Assembly (NCBI GenBank): GCA_030430075.1
Contig: JAUIGN010000034.1
Coordinates: 20,511 to 84,510, forward strand
Origin: a bacterium
Lineage (GTDB): Bacteria > Planctomycetota > Planctomycetia > Pirellulales > Pirellulaceae
Length of the DNA: 64,000 nt
Reading direction: 5' to 3'
Part shown: in pieces, positions 36,770 through 45,692 of the stretch
Layout of the letters: every line of letters starts with the position of its first letter
Position numbering within the stretch: the first letter of the stretch is position 1
Program-made: the position numbers and the translations under genes
The notes under the pieces: model-generated
Databases searched by the model: none
Seen by the model: the letters and a program-made list of their open reading frames with translations, nothing else
What the model was told of the DNA's origin: nothing

Positions 36770-36808
36770 TCGATTCCGCACTTCCGTTGGTCATGCTTTG
36801 CATGGCAG
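36770..36808 (-). repeat. Family C hairpin repeat, copy 4
   Basis: On the minus strand it reads GCCATGC-AAA-GCATGAC (one stem mismatch), then CAACGGAAGTGCGGAATC. It is the most diverged copy. Confidence 0.65.
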
Positions 36809-36926
36809 ACCGTTAATGCGTAATTTCCGATAGCCGCCATACCGTTCAAGCGGGTTTCGTAGGTCGTTGTTTCAGGATCGATAACGCTGTGTCAGGCGGA
36901 TGGTAGCGCCGGCTATCACCCGATTG

Positions 36927-39689
36927 TCAGCGAATTGCATTGACGACCGGTGCGGGGACGTTGGTCACGCGTGCCGGTGCTCGGCGAGCCCCAACCGGTG
37001 CATTGACGATCGGCGCCGGGACCCTGGCCCGAGGGTCCGGGCGAGGGGTGGATCGCGACGGCACGTCAACCACGGGCGCTGGGACGGTGGTCGTTCGCGA
37101 AGGTGCGTTGACGATGGGTGCCGGTTGGCGCGGCGCCGCCGGTTCGGTCCTGGTTGCAACCCGTTGCGGTCCCAGAGCCACGCCGATCCAGCCGTCTTCG
37201 ATGACGAACTGGTTGACGTCCAGGTCGGCGATCGCCGGATTCTCAGCCAACTTGCGATTGATGACGTTGAAGGGTTGGTTCTTGGATAGCGTCCGGCTGA
37301 AAATCGTCCGTAGCACGATCTGGTCCCCGAAGCTCAGACGTCGGCCGATCAGCTTGACGACTCCGTGCCGGACCAGGTTGGCGTGCAGGTCGCTGGCATC
37401 CGGCAGGTAATCGGCTCGAACTTCGAAGTTGTGCCACGAATTGCGCCGGTTCTTGAGTTCGGTGATTCGCAAGGTCAGCGTCAGTTTGCCCTCGTCGCAC
37501 TGGACGCGGACGGGGTTGGTGTCTGCGAACTGCACCGTGATGTTTTCGGGAATGTCGTCGGGAACCTCGAGATCCGACCGATCGAAGGCATCCGCCAGGT
37601 CGCGATAGAGTTGGCGTAGTTTGGTCCGCCGGCCCGCCAGGTCGAGCTGGACCAGCGTGTTGTTGAGCATCGTCTCGTGGACCTGGACGCTCAACATGCT
37701 GTCGGAAGGAGCTTGCGGACGGGGCGTGAAGGCGCCCAGGTGATCGTCAGCGGCGAGCCGGTAACGGGCGATCAACCGTTGCTCAGTGGTCCGCATCTCC
37801 ACGGCACTGGGTTTCAAATCGAGTTTGCGGAGCGGTGTGGCGATCTTCTGTTCGACCTTCGCTTCGGCCTCTTCCAGGCGGGCTTGCACTTCGGTGTCGA
37901 GCCGCTCGCGCATCCGCGTCTCCAGGCGGGTCTCGGAGACCCAACGTGCCATTTCGGTCTGGTCGTCGTGCTGCTGGCGGGCAATCCCGCGGGCCACCCA
38001 GCCGATGACCGGCAGCGAGTCAAACAGGGTGCGGAAGCCGGTGAGCCGTGAATTCATGCTTGCTTCGGCTTCCGCGTCCGAGACAAACACGCCGCGGCGG
38101 TCGATCTGGAAAAGGGTTCTGGCCTGGTAACGCGAGTAACCGTCGTTGAAGAACGTCGCCGGGCCGCGCGTGGCCGCTGTTTGCGATTCAACCTCGCCTT
38201 CCACCTCCAAGCCGAATCGCCATCGTTGCTGGTCGGGAATCAGAACCGTCCGCATGTTGGCCGAACCCTGGGCATTTCCCAGCACCTGGGCGCCGATGAT
38301 CTCTTCGTTGACTTCTTCTTCGAAATCATCCTGTTGCGGCAACAGGCGATTCAACAGGTCATCCCGGACCGCCACACGAACATTGGCGTTGCGATAATGC
38401 GATTCCAGCAATGATGCCAGTTGCGCGATTCCTTGGTCCTCCGACCAGCGGATCACCTGGTAACTCATGGCGACACGCCGCGCGGCGTCAGCCGACCGCG
38501 TCTGTTCGAACTTCTCGATGTCCGCCAGCAACTGGGGGTAGGCGATCGGTGTCACGACCCACCGGCGAAGCTCCGCCTGCAGTTCGGAGAAGGGTGATTT
38601 TTCCAGAACCGCTTTCTGTGCTGTGGTTAACTTGGGCGACGTCATGCGGCCAAGAACTTTACGGGCGACAGCCGCCCGTTCCTCGACTCCGGCCTGTTGC
38701 AGTGAAGCACGGACGTCGTCCAGTCGCAGGTAGTTTCGCCAGGCGACCGCGTTGGGATTCCGGCCGATTCTCGCTTCCACATTGGCCAGCCGGTCCTGCG
38801 CTGCCTGATTGGAGATTCGTTGTGAGGTGGCACCGGACGAGGCCGCAATGTGATGGACCTGGCGCCAGATCAGCTCGCGTCGGACCGTGGCGTACCCGGC
38901 CCGCACGATCCGGCTCCGCATGGTCGGTGATGCCTCGTTCTCTGCCAGGCGGATGCCGTCGGCCGCAATCTGCGTGAGGCCGTCGAGCAGCGGTGGCAGT
39001 TCGGTTGCGCCCAGCGCGTTGAGGCGATTGATTTGTTCGAGCGTGTGCACGGCCTGTGTGGCCCAGGTCTTTGTCGCCGGATGACGTTGCAACACGCGGA
39101 ATTGTTCGATCAATGCGGTGGCGCGCGGCCAGCCGTGCGGCGTCTTGGCGAACGTCTCTGCACGGACGGGCGCCGGCCGCGGTGCATGGTCCGTGGCGGC
39201 CACGGTCGCCCGTTTCGGCGCCGTAGCCGGGCCGCTGGTCGCCAGCGTACGAGTCGCCGCGGGTTCGATGACTTGGACCGGTACCTGGTACCGGTCTGCG
39301 ACCGGTGGCGCGGTAGCGACCCGTTGGCGCGGTGCTGAGAGGCTCAAGAGATCGACGGGTGCAGGCTGGACCCGCACCTCCTCGGCGCGCAGAGCCGGTT
39401 CGGTGTAGGTGACCGCCGTCGGCGACGGAAAGACGGCAATCAGCTCGTTTCGAGCGCCTTCGCCGTTTGCCGTATCTCCCGCATGCCGGTCGCCACGATC
39501 TGCCTTCAGGCGGGTGGACAAGGCGCGTGGCGGCGCGGATGCAGCGCCCCGTTTTTCCGATACCAACCGCGGCGCCTGGGACTTGGTCACATTCTTCCAG
39601 GTGATCGGTGCCACGAGCGTCAGCACAAACAGGCACACCACCGCACCGAAGTAGGGCCAGATCGGGACGGTGTATCTCGCTTTCCGCAT
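36927..39689 (-). CDS. Large membrane-anchored protein of unknown function
   Basis: The 920-residue protein has an N-terminal membrane anchor (YFGAVVCLFVLTLVAPI). A basic, Pro/Ala-rich region to about 190 is followed by a mainly helical body. Near 650-850 lies a beta-rich segment (MLSVQVHETMLNNTLVQLDLAG, then VQFADTNPVRVQCDEGKLTLTLRI, then VIEDGWIGVALGP). The last 70 residues are a degenerate repeat of VPAPVVNAP/PAPIVNAPSR type, as in disordered wall- or surface-linked tails. The periplasmic location is inferred from the anchor. No family is recognised beyond similar planctomycete hypotheticals. It is transcribed toward the repeat-rich 36.6 kb region and lies downstream of the cupin gene. Confidence 0.75.
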   Translation of the reverse strand: MRKARYTVPIWPYFGAVVCLFVLTLVAPITWKNVTKSQAPRLVSEKRGAASAPPRALSTRLKADRGDRHAGDTANGEGARNELIAVFPSPTAVTYTEPALRAEEVRVQPAPVDLLSLSAPRQRVATAPPVADRYQVPVQVIEPAATRTLATSGPATAPKRATVAATDHAPRPAPVRAETFAKTPHGWPRATALIEQFRVLQRHPATKTWATQAVHTLEQINRLNALGATELPPLLDGLTQIAADGIRLAENEASPTMRSRIVRAGYATVRRELIWRQVHHIAASSGATSQRISNQAAQDRLANVEARIGRNPNAVAWRNYLRLDDVRASLQQAGVEERAAVARKVLGRMTSPKLTTAQKAVLEKSPFSELQAELRRWVVTPIAYPQLLADIEKFEQTRSADAARRVAMSYQVIRWSEDQGIAQLASLLESHYRNANVRVAVRDDLLNRLLPQQDDFEEEVNEEIIGAQVLGNAQGSANMRTVLIPDQQRWRFGLEVEGEVESQTAATRGPATFFNDGYSRYQARTLFQIDRRGVFVSDAEAEASMNSRLTGFRTLFDSLPVIGWVARGIARQQHDDQTEMARWVSETRLETRMRERLDTEVQARLEEAEAKVEQKIATPLRKLDLKPSAVEMRTTEQRLIARYRLAADDHLGAFTPRPQAPSDSMLSVQVHETMLNNTLVQLDLAGRRTKLRQLYRDLADAFDRSDLEVPDDIPENITVQFADTNPVRVQCDEGKLTLTLRITELKNRRNSWHNFEVRADYLPDASDLHANLVRHGVVKLIGRRLSFGDQIVLRTIFSRTLSKNQPFNVINRKLAENPAIADLDVNQFVIEDGWIGVALGPQRVATRTEPAAPRQPAPIVNAPSRTTTVPAPVVDVPSRSTPRPDPRARVPAPIVNAPVGARRAPARVTNVPAPVVNAIR

Positions 39690-40169
39690 TCTCTACCTCA
39701 TTCGTCGATCCAAAGCTGACAAGGCGGCCGTCGTGCAGAAGGACGCTCTGGGTCATCAGAAAAGATCGGTAGCCAGGGCGAGAGAATGGCATCAGTTTTG
39801 TCAAACCAAACGATTCGCACGCCCCCTTCGGATGGTTTTAGGGTGCCTTGGGCCGATTGTGCGGATTGTCCGGATTCGGCAACCAGGGCGGGTCGCCCAG
39901 AGATTGCGCAAGAATGGAGATGAGACGATTCTTCCAACGAATCAGATGGCTCAAGGTGAACGTCGGCGAAGCTCGATTCAACCGCCCGGCGCAGGTCTCC
40001 ACAACTGCTCGGCGCGGGTCTCCATCACGGCTCGGCGCGCGCCTCCACGACTGCTCGGCGCGGGTCTCCACAACTGCTCGGCGCGGGTCTCCACAACTGC
40101 TCGGCGCGGGTCTCCGACCCCGCCGAAACCGCCGACCGAAGGTCTCCAATCCCGATTCCAAACGTCCCG
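39690..40169. other. Intergenic region with family A array
   Basis: The 480-bp gap lies between the cupin stop and the 920-residue protein start, both minus strand. The right third is the family A array at 39984-40147. The left part has moderate AT content and may hold the promoter of the large protein, but no strong boxes are visible. Confidence 0.5.
39984..40147 (-). repeat. Family A tandem array, locus 3 (6 units)
   Basis: The leader lies at 40147-40108 and six units of exactly 23 bp follow on the minus strand (plus-strand unit GCTCGGCGCGGGTCTCCACA-ACT). The linker AGTTGTG is specific to this locus. The leader begins 23 bp downstream of the cupin stop codon, in the direction of transcription. 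Confidence 0.88.
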
Positions 40170-40556
40170 TCAGGGTCCTGCATTTCCTGCATCGGCATCG
40201 TTGAGAACCGTATCATCGTGTTCGTAGCCCGGCGCGCAGCAGCAGAGAAACGTGAGCGTTTCTGATCCCGTGTTGGTGATTTGATGCTCGGCGCCGGGCG
40301 GGATTGCGATTGCATCTCCCGGGCCCACCGGCGAGGTTTCTGTTCCGATCCGCATGCTCCCTTGGCCGGACAGGATGTAGTAGATTTCCTCGGTCAGCGG
40401 GTGGAAGTGAGCGGTCGTGGAGGCGCCGGCCGGGAGCCGGGCCTCGGCCAGGCTTTGGTTGCGGATACACGAGTTGCGGTGGGCGAGCAATTCGCGAATT
40501 TCCGAGCCGTCCTTCGTCGTGAAGGGGGCGACCGCCGTCACGTTTTGGATGTCCAT
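40170..40556 (-). CDS. Cupin-domain protein
   Basis: The 128-residue single-domain cupin has motif 1 HFHPLTEEIYYILSGQG (His, His, Glu metal ligands) and motif 2 PGDAIAIPPGAEHQITN (last His). That gives a complete 3-His/1-Glu metal site. No signal peptide. Members bind small sugars or act as mono-domain isomerases or dioxygenases; the specific reaction is open. Two adjacent cysteines (FLCCCAPGYEH) near the C-terminus are unusual. It starts 53 bp after the rsmD stop on the same strand. Confidence 0.88.
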   Translation of the reverse strand: MDIQNVTAVAPFTTKDGSEIRELLAHRNSCIRNQSLAEARLPAGASTTAHFHPLTEEIYYILSGQGSMRIGTETSPVGPGDAIAIPPGAEHQITNTGSETLTFLCCCAPGYEHDDTVLNDADAGNAGP

Positions 40557-40609
40557 CCGTTGTCTGCTTTCGGCTACAAAGTTGAGGGAGGGGCCAAGTG
40601 AGTTCGGTT

Positions 40610-41203
40610 TCAGTCGGTTTCCAAAAGGGATAGCACGGCCGGGGGATATGCCCGCACATCCCAGTCGGCGGGCGGGAGTTGCCCGGTGTCGAAACGCTGA
40701 TCGGACTCGACGAGCACCAGGCTGCCTGACGGCAGCAGGTCGAGGATTCGGTCGAGCATTTTCGCAAGTTCCGCCCAGCGATCCAGATAGAAGTCATAGG
40801 GCGGGCAGCAAAAAACGGCGCATGGTTGCTCGGTTGCCTTCATCACCCGCTGAACCCATTGAAAGGTGTCACCGGAGAAGATATCGATCTTGTCTTCGAC
40901 CTTCAACTGCGCGGCCGTTTCCCGGATCAGCCGCGCGTTGGGAAAGCGGCGTTCAATCATGATGGCTTCCGCCGCACCGCGACTGAGGGCCTCGAAGGCC
41001 ATCGCCCCCGTTCCGGCGAAGAGGTCGATCACGCGTTTGTTCTTGATGGGCGGCCCGAGCAGATTGAATGCCGCTTCCCGAACTCGGTCCTTCATAGGGC
41101 GTGTGGCGGGGTCGCCATCGTAGTAGACGGCCCGGCCTCGCAGCTTGCCCCCGATGATCCTGATCGCGGTGCCCTGATGTTGCGGCTTGGAACGCTGCTT
41201 CAC
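40610..41203 (-). CDS. rsmD: 16S rRNA (guanine-966 N2)-methyltransferase RsmD-like
   Basis: The 197-residue protein has the RsmD hallmarks RIIGGKLRGR (15-24), TRPMKDRVREAAFNLL (34-49) and SAM motif I DLFAGTGAMAFEALSRGA (60-77). Motif IV, normally DPPY, reads CPPY at 133-136 (Cys replaces the catalytic-loop Asp). The enzyme methylates G966 of 16S rRNA in the small subunit. The substitution could be a lineage variant that retains activity through backbone contacts, or could mean altered activity. It is divergent from the cyclophilin genes and followed by the cupin gene. Confidence 0.85.
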   Translation of the reverse strand: MKQRSKPQHQGTAIRIIGGKLRGRAVYYDGDPATRPMKDRVREAAFNLLGPPIKNKRVIDLFAGTGAMAFEALSRGAAEAIMIERRFPNARLIRETAAQLKVEDKIDIFSGDTFQWVQRVMKATEQPCAVFCCPPYDFYLDRWAELAKMLDRILDLLPSGSLVLVESDQRFDTGQLPPADWDVRAYPPAVLSLLETD

Positions 41204-41645
41204 GAGTTGTTTCTCGGCAATGGCTGGGGGGAAATCTGGGAATTTACGGGGCAGACGGCGTCTTTTCTCAGGAGGATGCTTGGCTTACCTTTAACGGGTC
41301 TCGAAGACGGTCTCGTTCCTATCCTGAATGCGAGTCCCTTGCCGGTTTCCCTCCAGGAAGGGGGAGGCGTGGCAATCGGGCCAGCGGAAGCGGGCCTGGA
41401 GGGCACCCCGTTCGTGCGAGTGGCGGGAACACGGGAAGCCGGGAACACGGGAAGCGATGCAAGCGACCGAGCTCCGGCCGGCGACTCGGTGGACAGACAA
41501 CTTGGTGGACAGGCGACTTGGTTCGCGACGAGACGAACCGGATCGTTAAATCCTCCGTATTCGTTGTAGCCACTCGGCGGGATGACCCACAAGGGACCGC
41601 ACACACCGAAATCAAACTTTAGCTGAGATTTGAGGATTCCGAATC
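41204..41645. other. Divergent intergenic region with short direct repeats
   Basis: The 442-bp region lies between rsmD (minus) and cyclophilin 1 (plus) and should hold both promoters. It contains a 15-bp direct repeat GGGAACACGGGAAGC at 41425 and 41441, and a second imperfect duplication around GGTGGACAG at about 41490-41520. No gene is supported. Confidence 0.5.
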
Positions 41646-43040
41646 ATGTCGTGTCAATGGCTACGTTCATGTCATGTGCTGTTTCTGGTGCTCTGCACTG
41701 CCACTTGCGGCGTGACCGTCTCCGGTCAGGAGCCGGCTGCGGACGAACCAGGCCAGCAGACGCCGGCAACGGCTGAAGCTGACGATGCGCCGGCACCCGC
41801 GGCTGAGTCCAAGGAATCGCCGGCAGGCGAACAGCCGCCCGCAAAAAAAGCCGCAGCGACGGAAGCCGCGGAGAAAAAGTCCGAGCCGAAGAAGGCGGAC
41901 GAAAGCCCCGAATCCGAAGCCAAGCCGGAAGCGGCCAAGAAAGACGATCCCAAACCGGCTCCGGAATCGCCCGCTCAGCCGGCGGCCGGCGCAGAACCAG
42001 CGCCGTCGGATCCGGTCGCCGACCGGGCCGCCTTTGACAAGAAGCTGGAAGCCTGGAAAAACGTCCTCAAGTCGCTGCGGTCGTTGACACCCCGCTACTC
42101 GGTGGCGACCGAGGAAGAAGCGGCTGCCATTGAGAAGGAGTGGGCGGAGCTGATTGCCGAGGGTGAACGGTTGATTCCGGAACTGCGGGCAACCGGGAAA
42201 GCCGCCTACGCGACGGCTCGGGGCGACCGCGCGGTCGAGCGGTTCTTGACCAAGCTGCTGGCGGATGACATCAACCATGATCGGTACGAGGAGGCCTACG
42301 ATCTGGGCACTTCCATGGTGGCCAACGGGTGTGATGTGAAGGAAGTCTTGGATGCCGCCGGACGGGCCGCCTTTGCCACGAACGATTTTGAAGGCGCCGA
42401 GGAGCTGCTCAAGCGGGCGGCCGACAGCGGAGGCATTTCCGAGACCGGCCAGCAGAATTTGGCGCTGGTGGAAGAGTACAAGGCCCATTGGGAACGCGAG
42501 CAAAAGCTGCGGGCGGAAGAAGCGGCTGCGGACGACCTGCCCCGAGTGAAAGTCGTCACCAACCGCGGCGAAATCGTGCTCGAATTACTCGAGAACGAAG
42601 CGCCCCAGACCGTCGGGAACTTTATTAACTTGATCGAATCAAAGCAGTTTTACGACGGTTTGACGTTCCATCGCGTCCTGCCCGGGTTCATGGCCCAGGG
42701 CGGTTGCCCGCAAGGCAACGGTTCGGGTGGACCGGGTTACATGATCAAGTGCGAAACCGATGCCCCCAACCACCGCAAACACTTCCGCGGTTCGCTCAGC
42801 ATGGCCCACGCCGGCAAGGATACGGGCGGCTCGCAGTTCTTCCTGACGTTCGTGCCGACGGCCCATCTCAACGGAAAGCATACGGTGTTTGGCCGCGTCA
42901 TCGAGGGAATGGACGTGCTTGCCAAGATCCAACGAATCGATCCGACCGATCCCAGCGGTGACGTCGAGCCGGACAAGATTATCAAGATGGAAGTGCTTCG
43001 CAAACGGGACCACGAATACCAACCGACCAAAGCTCAATAA
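41646..43040 (+). CDS. Secreted cyclophilin-type peptidyl-prolyl isomerase 1
   Basis: The 464-residue protein has a signal peptide (SCHVLFLVLCTATCGVTVSGQ) followed by about 95 residues of Ala/Pro/Lys/Glu-rich linker. A helical TPR-like middle (about 110-290) follows. The C-terminal cyclophilin domain has the catalytic FHRVLPGFMAQGG, GSQFFLTF and HTVFGRVIEGMDV motifs. It catalyses proline isomerisation in exported proteins. A second, shorter paralogue begins 10 bp after its stop, a clear tandem duplication. The low-complexity linker is absent from the paralogue. Confidence 0.9.
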   Translation: MSCQWLRSCHVLFLVLCTATCGVTVSGQEPAADEPGQQTPATAEADDAPAPAAESKESPAGEQPPAKKAAATEAAEKKSEPKKADESPESEAKPEAAKKDDPKPAPESPAQPAAGAEPAPSDPVADRAAFDKKLEAWKNVLKSLRSLTPRYSVATEEEAAAIEKEWAELIAEGERLIPELRATGKAAYATARGDRAVERFLTKLLADDINHDRYEEAYDLGTSMVANGCDVKEVLDAAGRAAFATNDFEGAEELLKRAADSGGISETGQQNLALVEEYKAHWEREQKLRAEEAAADDLPRVKVVTNRGEIVLELLENEAPQTVGNFINLIESKQFYDGLTFHRVLPGFMAQGGCPQGNGSGGPGYMIKCETDAPNHRKHFRGSLSMAHAGKDTGGSQFFLTFVPTAHLNGKHTVFGRVIEGMDVLAKIQRIDPTDPSGDVEPDKIIKMEVLRKRDHEYQPTKAQ

Positions 43041-43050
43041 GGTACCTACC

Positions 43051-44187
43051 ATGAATCAACGGATGATGTCCTGCGCTCTGGCCGCCCTGCTGAGCGTCAC
43101 CGCGGTAATACGATTGAATGCCCAGGATGCCGCGTCCCAGGAGAAGCCTGCCGCGGGCGCCGATGTGGCCGCTCGACCCTTTGCCGAGGTTTCCGCCGAA
43201 TGGGATGCAACCGATAAGAAACTCGATGAACTTGTCGCCAAGTATCGGACGGCACCTGCCGGCGAACGGCCTGCGTTGATCAAGGAATACGAGACGTTAA
43301 CCAAGAAGTCTCGCGACCTCCTGCCGGAGCTGCGTCGGGCCGCACTTGCCGCCTACGAAGCTGCCCCCAACAGCAACGAGGACGTGACGTCGACGCTGGT
43401 TGGATTGCTGGCCAACGACGTCCGTACGGACCACTACGCCGACGCACTGAAGCTTGGCGAACTACTCCTCAAGAATGGCTCCGAGAATCCGGCCATTGAT
43501 GCTTTCGTCGGATCGGCGGCTTACTGCACCGATGACTTTGAAAAGGCGGCCGTTCATCTCAAGAAGGCGCAAGCCGCCAATGCACTGGACCAGGTTGCCG
43601 GCAGTTATTTGAGTGACCTGGACGAGGCAAGCGAAGCCTGGAATCGCGAGCAAGCGTTACGAAAAAAGGAAGCCGAAGCGGACGACCTCCCGCGGGTCAA
43701 GCTGGAAACGAACAAGGGCACGATCACGGTCGAGTTGCTAGAGAACGAAGCACCCAAGGCGGTCGCCAACTTTGTCAGCCTCGTGGAAAAAGGGTTCTAT
43801 GACGGTCTCACGTTCCATCGCGTCCTGGCCGGCTTCATGGCCCAGGCGGGATGCCCGAACGGAACCGGCACGGGCGGTCCGGGGTACAACATTCCCTGCG
43901 AGTGCGAGCAGGAGAACCATCGCAACCATTTCCGCGGAACTCTGAGTATGGCACACGCCGGCAAAGACACAGGCGGCTCGCAGTTCTTTCTGACCTTTCG
44001 GCGGACCGCCCATCTCGACGGTCGCCACACGGTGTTCGGTCGGGTGATTGACGGCATGGACGTGCTGGCGCAACTGCAGCGCCGCAACCCGCAAGCGCCG
44101 GGGCAACCTGAGCCCGACACCATTGTCAAAGCCGAGGTGCTGCGGAAACGGGACCACGAATATGTCCCGGTCAAGGTCGGCGAATAG
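43051..44187 (+). CDS. Secreted cyclophilin-type peptidyl-prolyl isomerase 2
   Basis: The protein has 378 residues and a signal peptide (SCALAALLSVTAVIRLNAQ). The helical middle and cyclophilin domain are collinear with the upstream paralogue (FHRVLAGFMAQAG, GSQFFLTFRRTAHLDGRHTVFGRV), and both end in RKRDHEY. It lacks the long charged linker. Start 43051 is chosen at the signal peptide; the frame is open further upstream only inside the previous gene. The two genes are almost certainly one operon and arose by duplication. The catalytic Arg in FHRV is present in both. Confidence 0.9.
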   Translation: MNQRMMSCALAALLSVTAVIRLNAQDAASQEKPAAGADVAARPFAEVSAEWDATDKKLDELVAKYRTAPAGERPALIKEYETLTKKSRDLLPELRRAALAAYEAAPNSNEDVTSTLVGLLANDVRTDHYADALKLGELLLKNGSENPAIDAFVGSAAYCTDDFEKAAVHLKKAQAANALDQVAGSYLSDLDEASEAWNREQALRKKEAEADDLPRVKLETNKGTITVELLENEAPKAVANFVSLVEKGFYDGLTFHRVLAGFMAQAGCPNGTGTGGPGYNIPCECEQENHRNHFRGTLSMAHAGKDTGGSQFFLTFRRTAHLDGRHTVFGRVIDGMDVLAQLQRRNPQAPGQPEPDTIVKAEVLRKRDHEYVPVKVGE

Positions 44188-44222
44188 CACTACGCCGAGC
44201 GTCGCACAAATCAGCCGAAACA

Positions 44223-44280
44223 CGTTTGTTCGCGGTTTGATCGGCGATCGACGCAGCCGTGCCTCACGCCCGACGGCTCG
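44223..44280 (-). repeat. Family B repeat, diverged copy 4
   Basis: On the minus strand, CGTCGATCGCCGATCAAACC matches copy 3 with one change, and the flanking 57 bases align end to end without gaps at lower identity. It lies between the converging cyclophilin 2 and DUF3299 genes. Confidence 0.5.
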
Positions 44281-44325
44281 TCAATCATCAGATCGGGCCG
44301 GCGGGTGGAATAGGGTGTCCGCTCG

Positions 44326-44790
44326 CTATTTCACGGCTTCGCCGTCGAGCCGGTAGATGGCCAGCGTGTTGCCGTCCGGATCGGAGAACTCAGAAATCTT
44401 GAATTTGCCCGTTACGGAAACCGGGCGGACGGTGAACGACGTCGACTTGCCTTTTTCCATTTCGACCAGGATGCAATCGTACAACGCCGCACCCGGTCCA
44501 AAGCAACACTCCATGTTGTCGCGGACCAGCACGAATTGCGTGATTCCTTTTTGCTGAAAGCCGGGCAGTATGTAGCCGCGGATCGTGATCTTCTTCTCGT
44601 CCAGTGCGTTGATCTTCTTGGTCAGCATCTCACGCTTGAACCGCGAGCCCTTCTTCATCTCGAATTTGATGTCGTCGAAGGTTAGGTTTTGAGGCTTCGC
44701 CTTGTCGTCGCCGCGTGCCTCGCCGGAGCCGGTGAGCAGCAGCAGCGAAAGGACCAGGCAGGCGACGGTAAAGTGCGATTTGAAGATCAT
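44326..44790 (-). CDS. Secreted DUF3299 protein
   Basis: The 154-residue protein has a signal peptide (VACLVLSLLLLTGSGEARG) followed by a DUF3299 domain with the diagnostic RGYILPGF and the double-cysteine motif CCFG at 95-98. The vicinal cysteines are candidates for metal binding. The gene overlaps the upstream, membrane-tethered DUF3299 gene by 4 bp (ATGA), so the two are made together. DUF3299 proteins are known beside FtsX-type ABC transporters linked to zinc uptake in Vibrio-like systems (from memory). Such a transporter lies 3 kb upstream on the same strand. Confidence 0.88.
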   Translation of the reverse strand: MIFKSHFTVACLVLSLLLLTGSGEARGDDKAKPQNLTFDDIKFEMKKGSRFKREMLTKKINALDEKKITIRGYILPGFQQKGITQFVLVRDNMECCFGPGAALYDCILVEMEKGKSTSFTVRPVSVTGKFKISEFSDPDGNTLAIYRLDGEAVK

Positions 44791-45692
44791 TTGGCGTATT
44801 CCGCGAGAAGTTGATAGTAGACTCCCGGGCGACCTTGGACCGGTTGGAGCGTCGGGTTGACTTTCAGAACCCCCGCCAGGCGTCGCTTCGTCATCGAGTA
44901 GTCGACCCGCGCGTCACCTTCGAGGATAACTTCGATCATGTGGGTTTGCTTGGGACTGCCTCCAAAGCAGCAGGTCCCCAGATCCGGCACGAGGACGAAT
45001 TGCTTCAATTTGAACCGTTTTTGACCGGGGTAAATGTAGCCCTTGATGAAGACCCGCTTGCCGTCCATCTCCTGGGCCTCCGGTGGCGGGAAGTCGGGCA
45101 TCCCCGCCCCGGCTTTCAGGACTTCAAAGGGAAGTCGTTCAAATCCTTCGGGGACCTCGGTTGCGTAGATCACCATGTGGCAACCGATGCCGCCCAGGAA
45201 AAGGGTCACTCCGAACAACGTACCGATGCGGGCGGCCATTCTCCCCGTCAATTCGGAGGGGTACTTGCGAATGTTGTTGAGGCCGATCAGGCCCATGACC
45301 AGCCCAGCCAGCGGCAAGACCAGCCCGGGAGCAGGTAGCAACCCCATCGTCCAGATGCAGCCCGGCAATAGCAGGATCGCCACGGCCAGGACGATGCGGC
45401 GAGCCAGTTGCGGGCGGTAGACGGCCAGCGCAATCAATCCCAGGATCAAGGCGATTGGAGGCACGGCGAGCAGGACCAAGGAGACCGCATCCGGCACCCA
45501 GGCCGCCAGTGTGTCTCGCAGCCAGGCGGCCAGCGAGCCGTATTGCCAGACGACGCCCGGTAACGCCACGAGCACGCCGATTGCCAACGAGACGGCGGCG
45601 GCCCGACTGACCGCGCGATACGGCAGGAACGTTTCTTCGGCATCGGCGTTGCTGAATGCCGTCGCCGGCCTGGATTGTTCGGTAACACTCAT
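44787..45692 (-). CDS. Membrane-tethered DUF3299 protein
   Basis: The 301-residue protein has about five hydrophobic segments in residues 30-178, including VSLAIGVLVALPGVVW and IALILGLIALAVY. A periplasmic DUF3299 domain follows with KGYIYPGQ and CCFG at 241-244, parallel to the secreted paralogue downstream. Translation of the second gene is coupled by a 4-bp overlap. The CCFG pair is conserved in both, which suggests a shared metal or redox role. The middle membrane part resembles DUF4190-type bundles. Confidence 0.85.
   Translation of the reverse strand: MSVTEQSRPATAFSNADAEETFLPYRAVSRAAAVSLAIGVLVALPGVVWQYGSLAAWLRDTLAAWVPDAVSLVLLAVPPIALILGLIALAVYRPQLARRIVLAVAILLLPGCIWTMGLLPAPGLVLPLAGLVMGLIGLNNIRKYPSELTGRMAARIGTLFGVTLFLGGIGCHMVIYATEVPEGFERLPFEVLKAGAGMPDFPPPEAQEMDGKRVFIKGYIYPGQKRFKLKQFVLVPDLGTCCFGGSPKQTHMIEVILEGDARVDYSMTKRRLAGVLKVNPTLQPVQGRPGVYYQLLAEYAK

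Larger units (their letters stand above)
36543..36926. other. Convergent intergenic region with family B and C repeats
   Basis: The 384-bp region lies between two converging genes. It contains family B copy 3 (36666-36737) and family C copy 4 (36770-36808), 32 bp apart. No gene or canonical terminator is seen. Confidence 0.5.
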
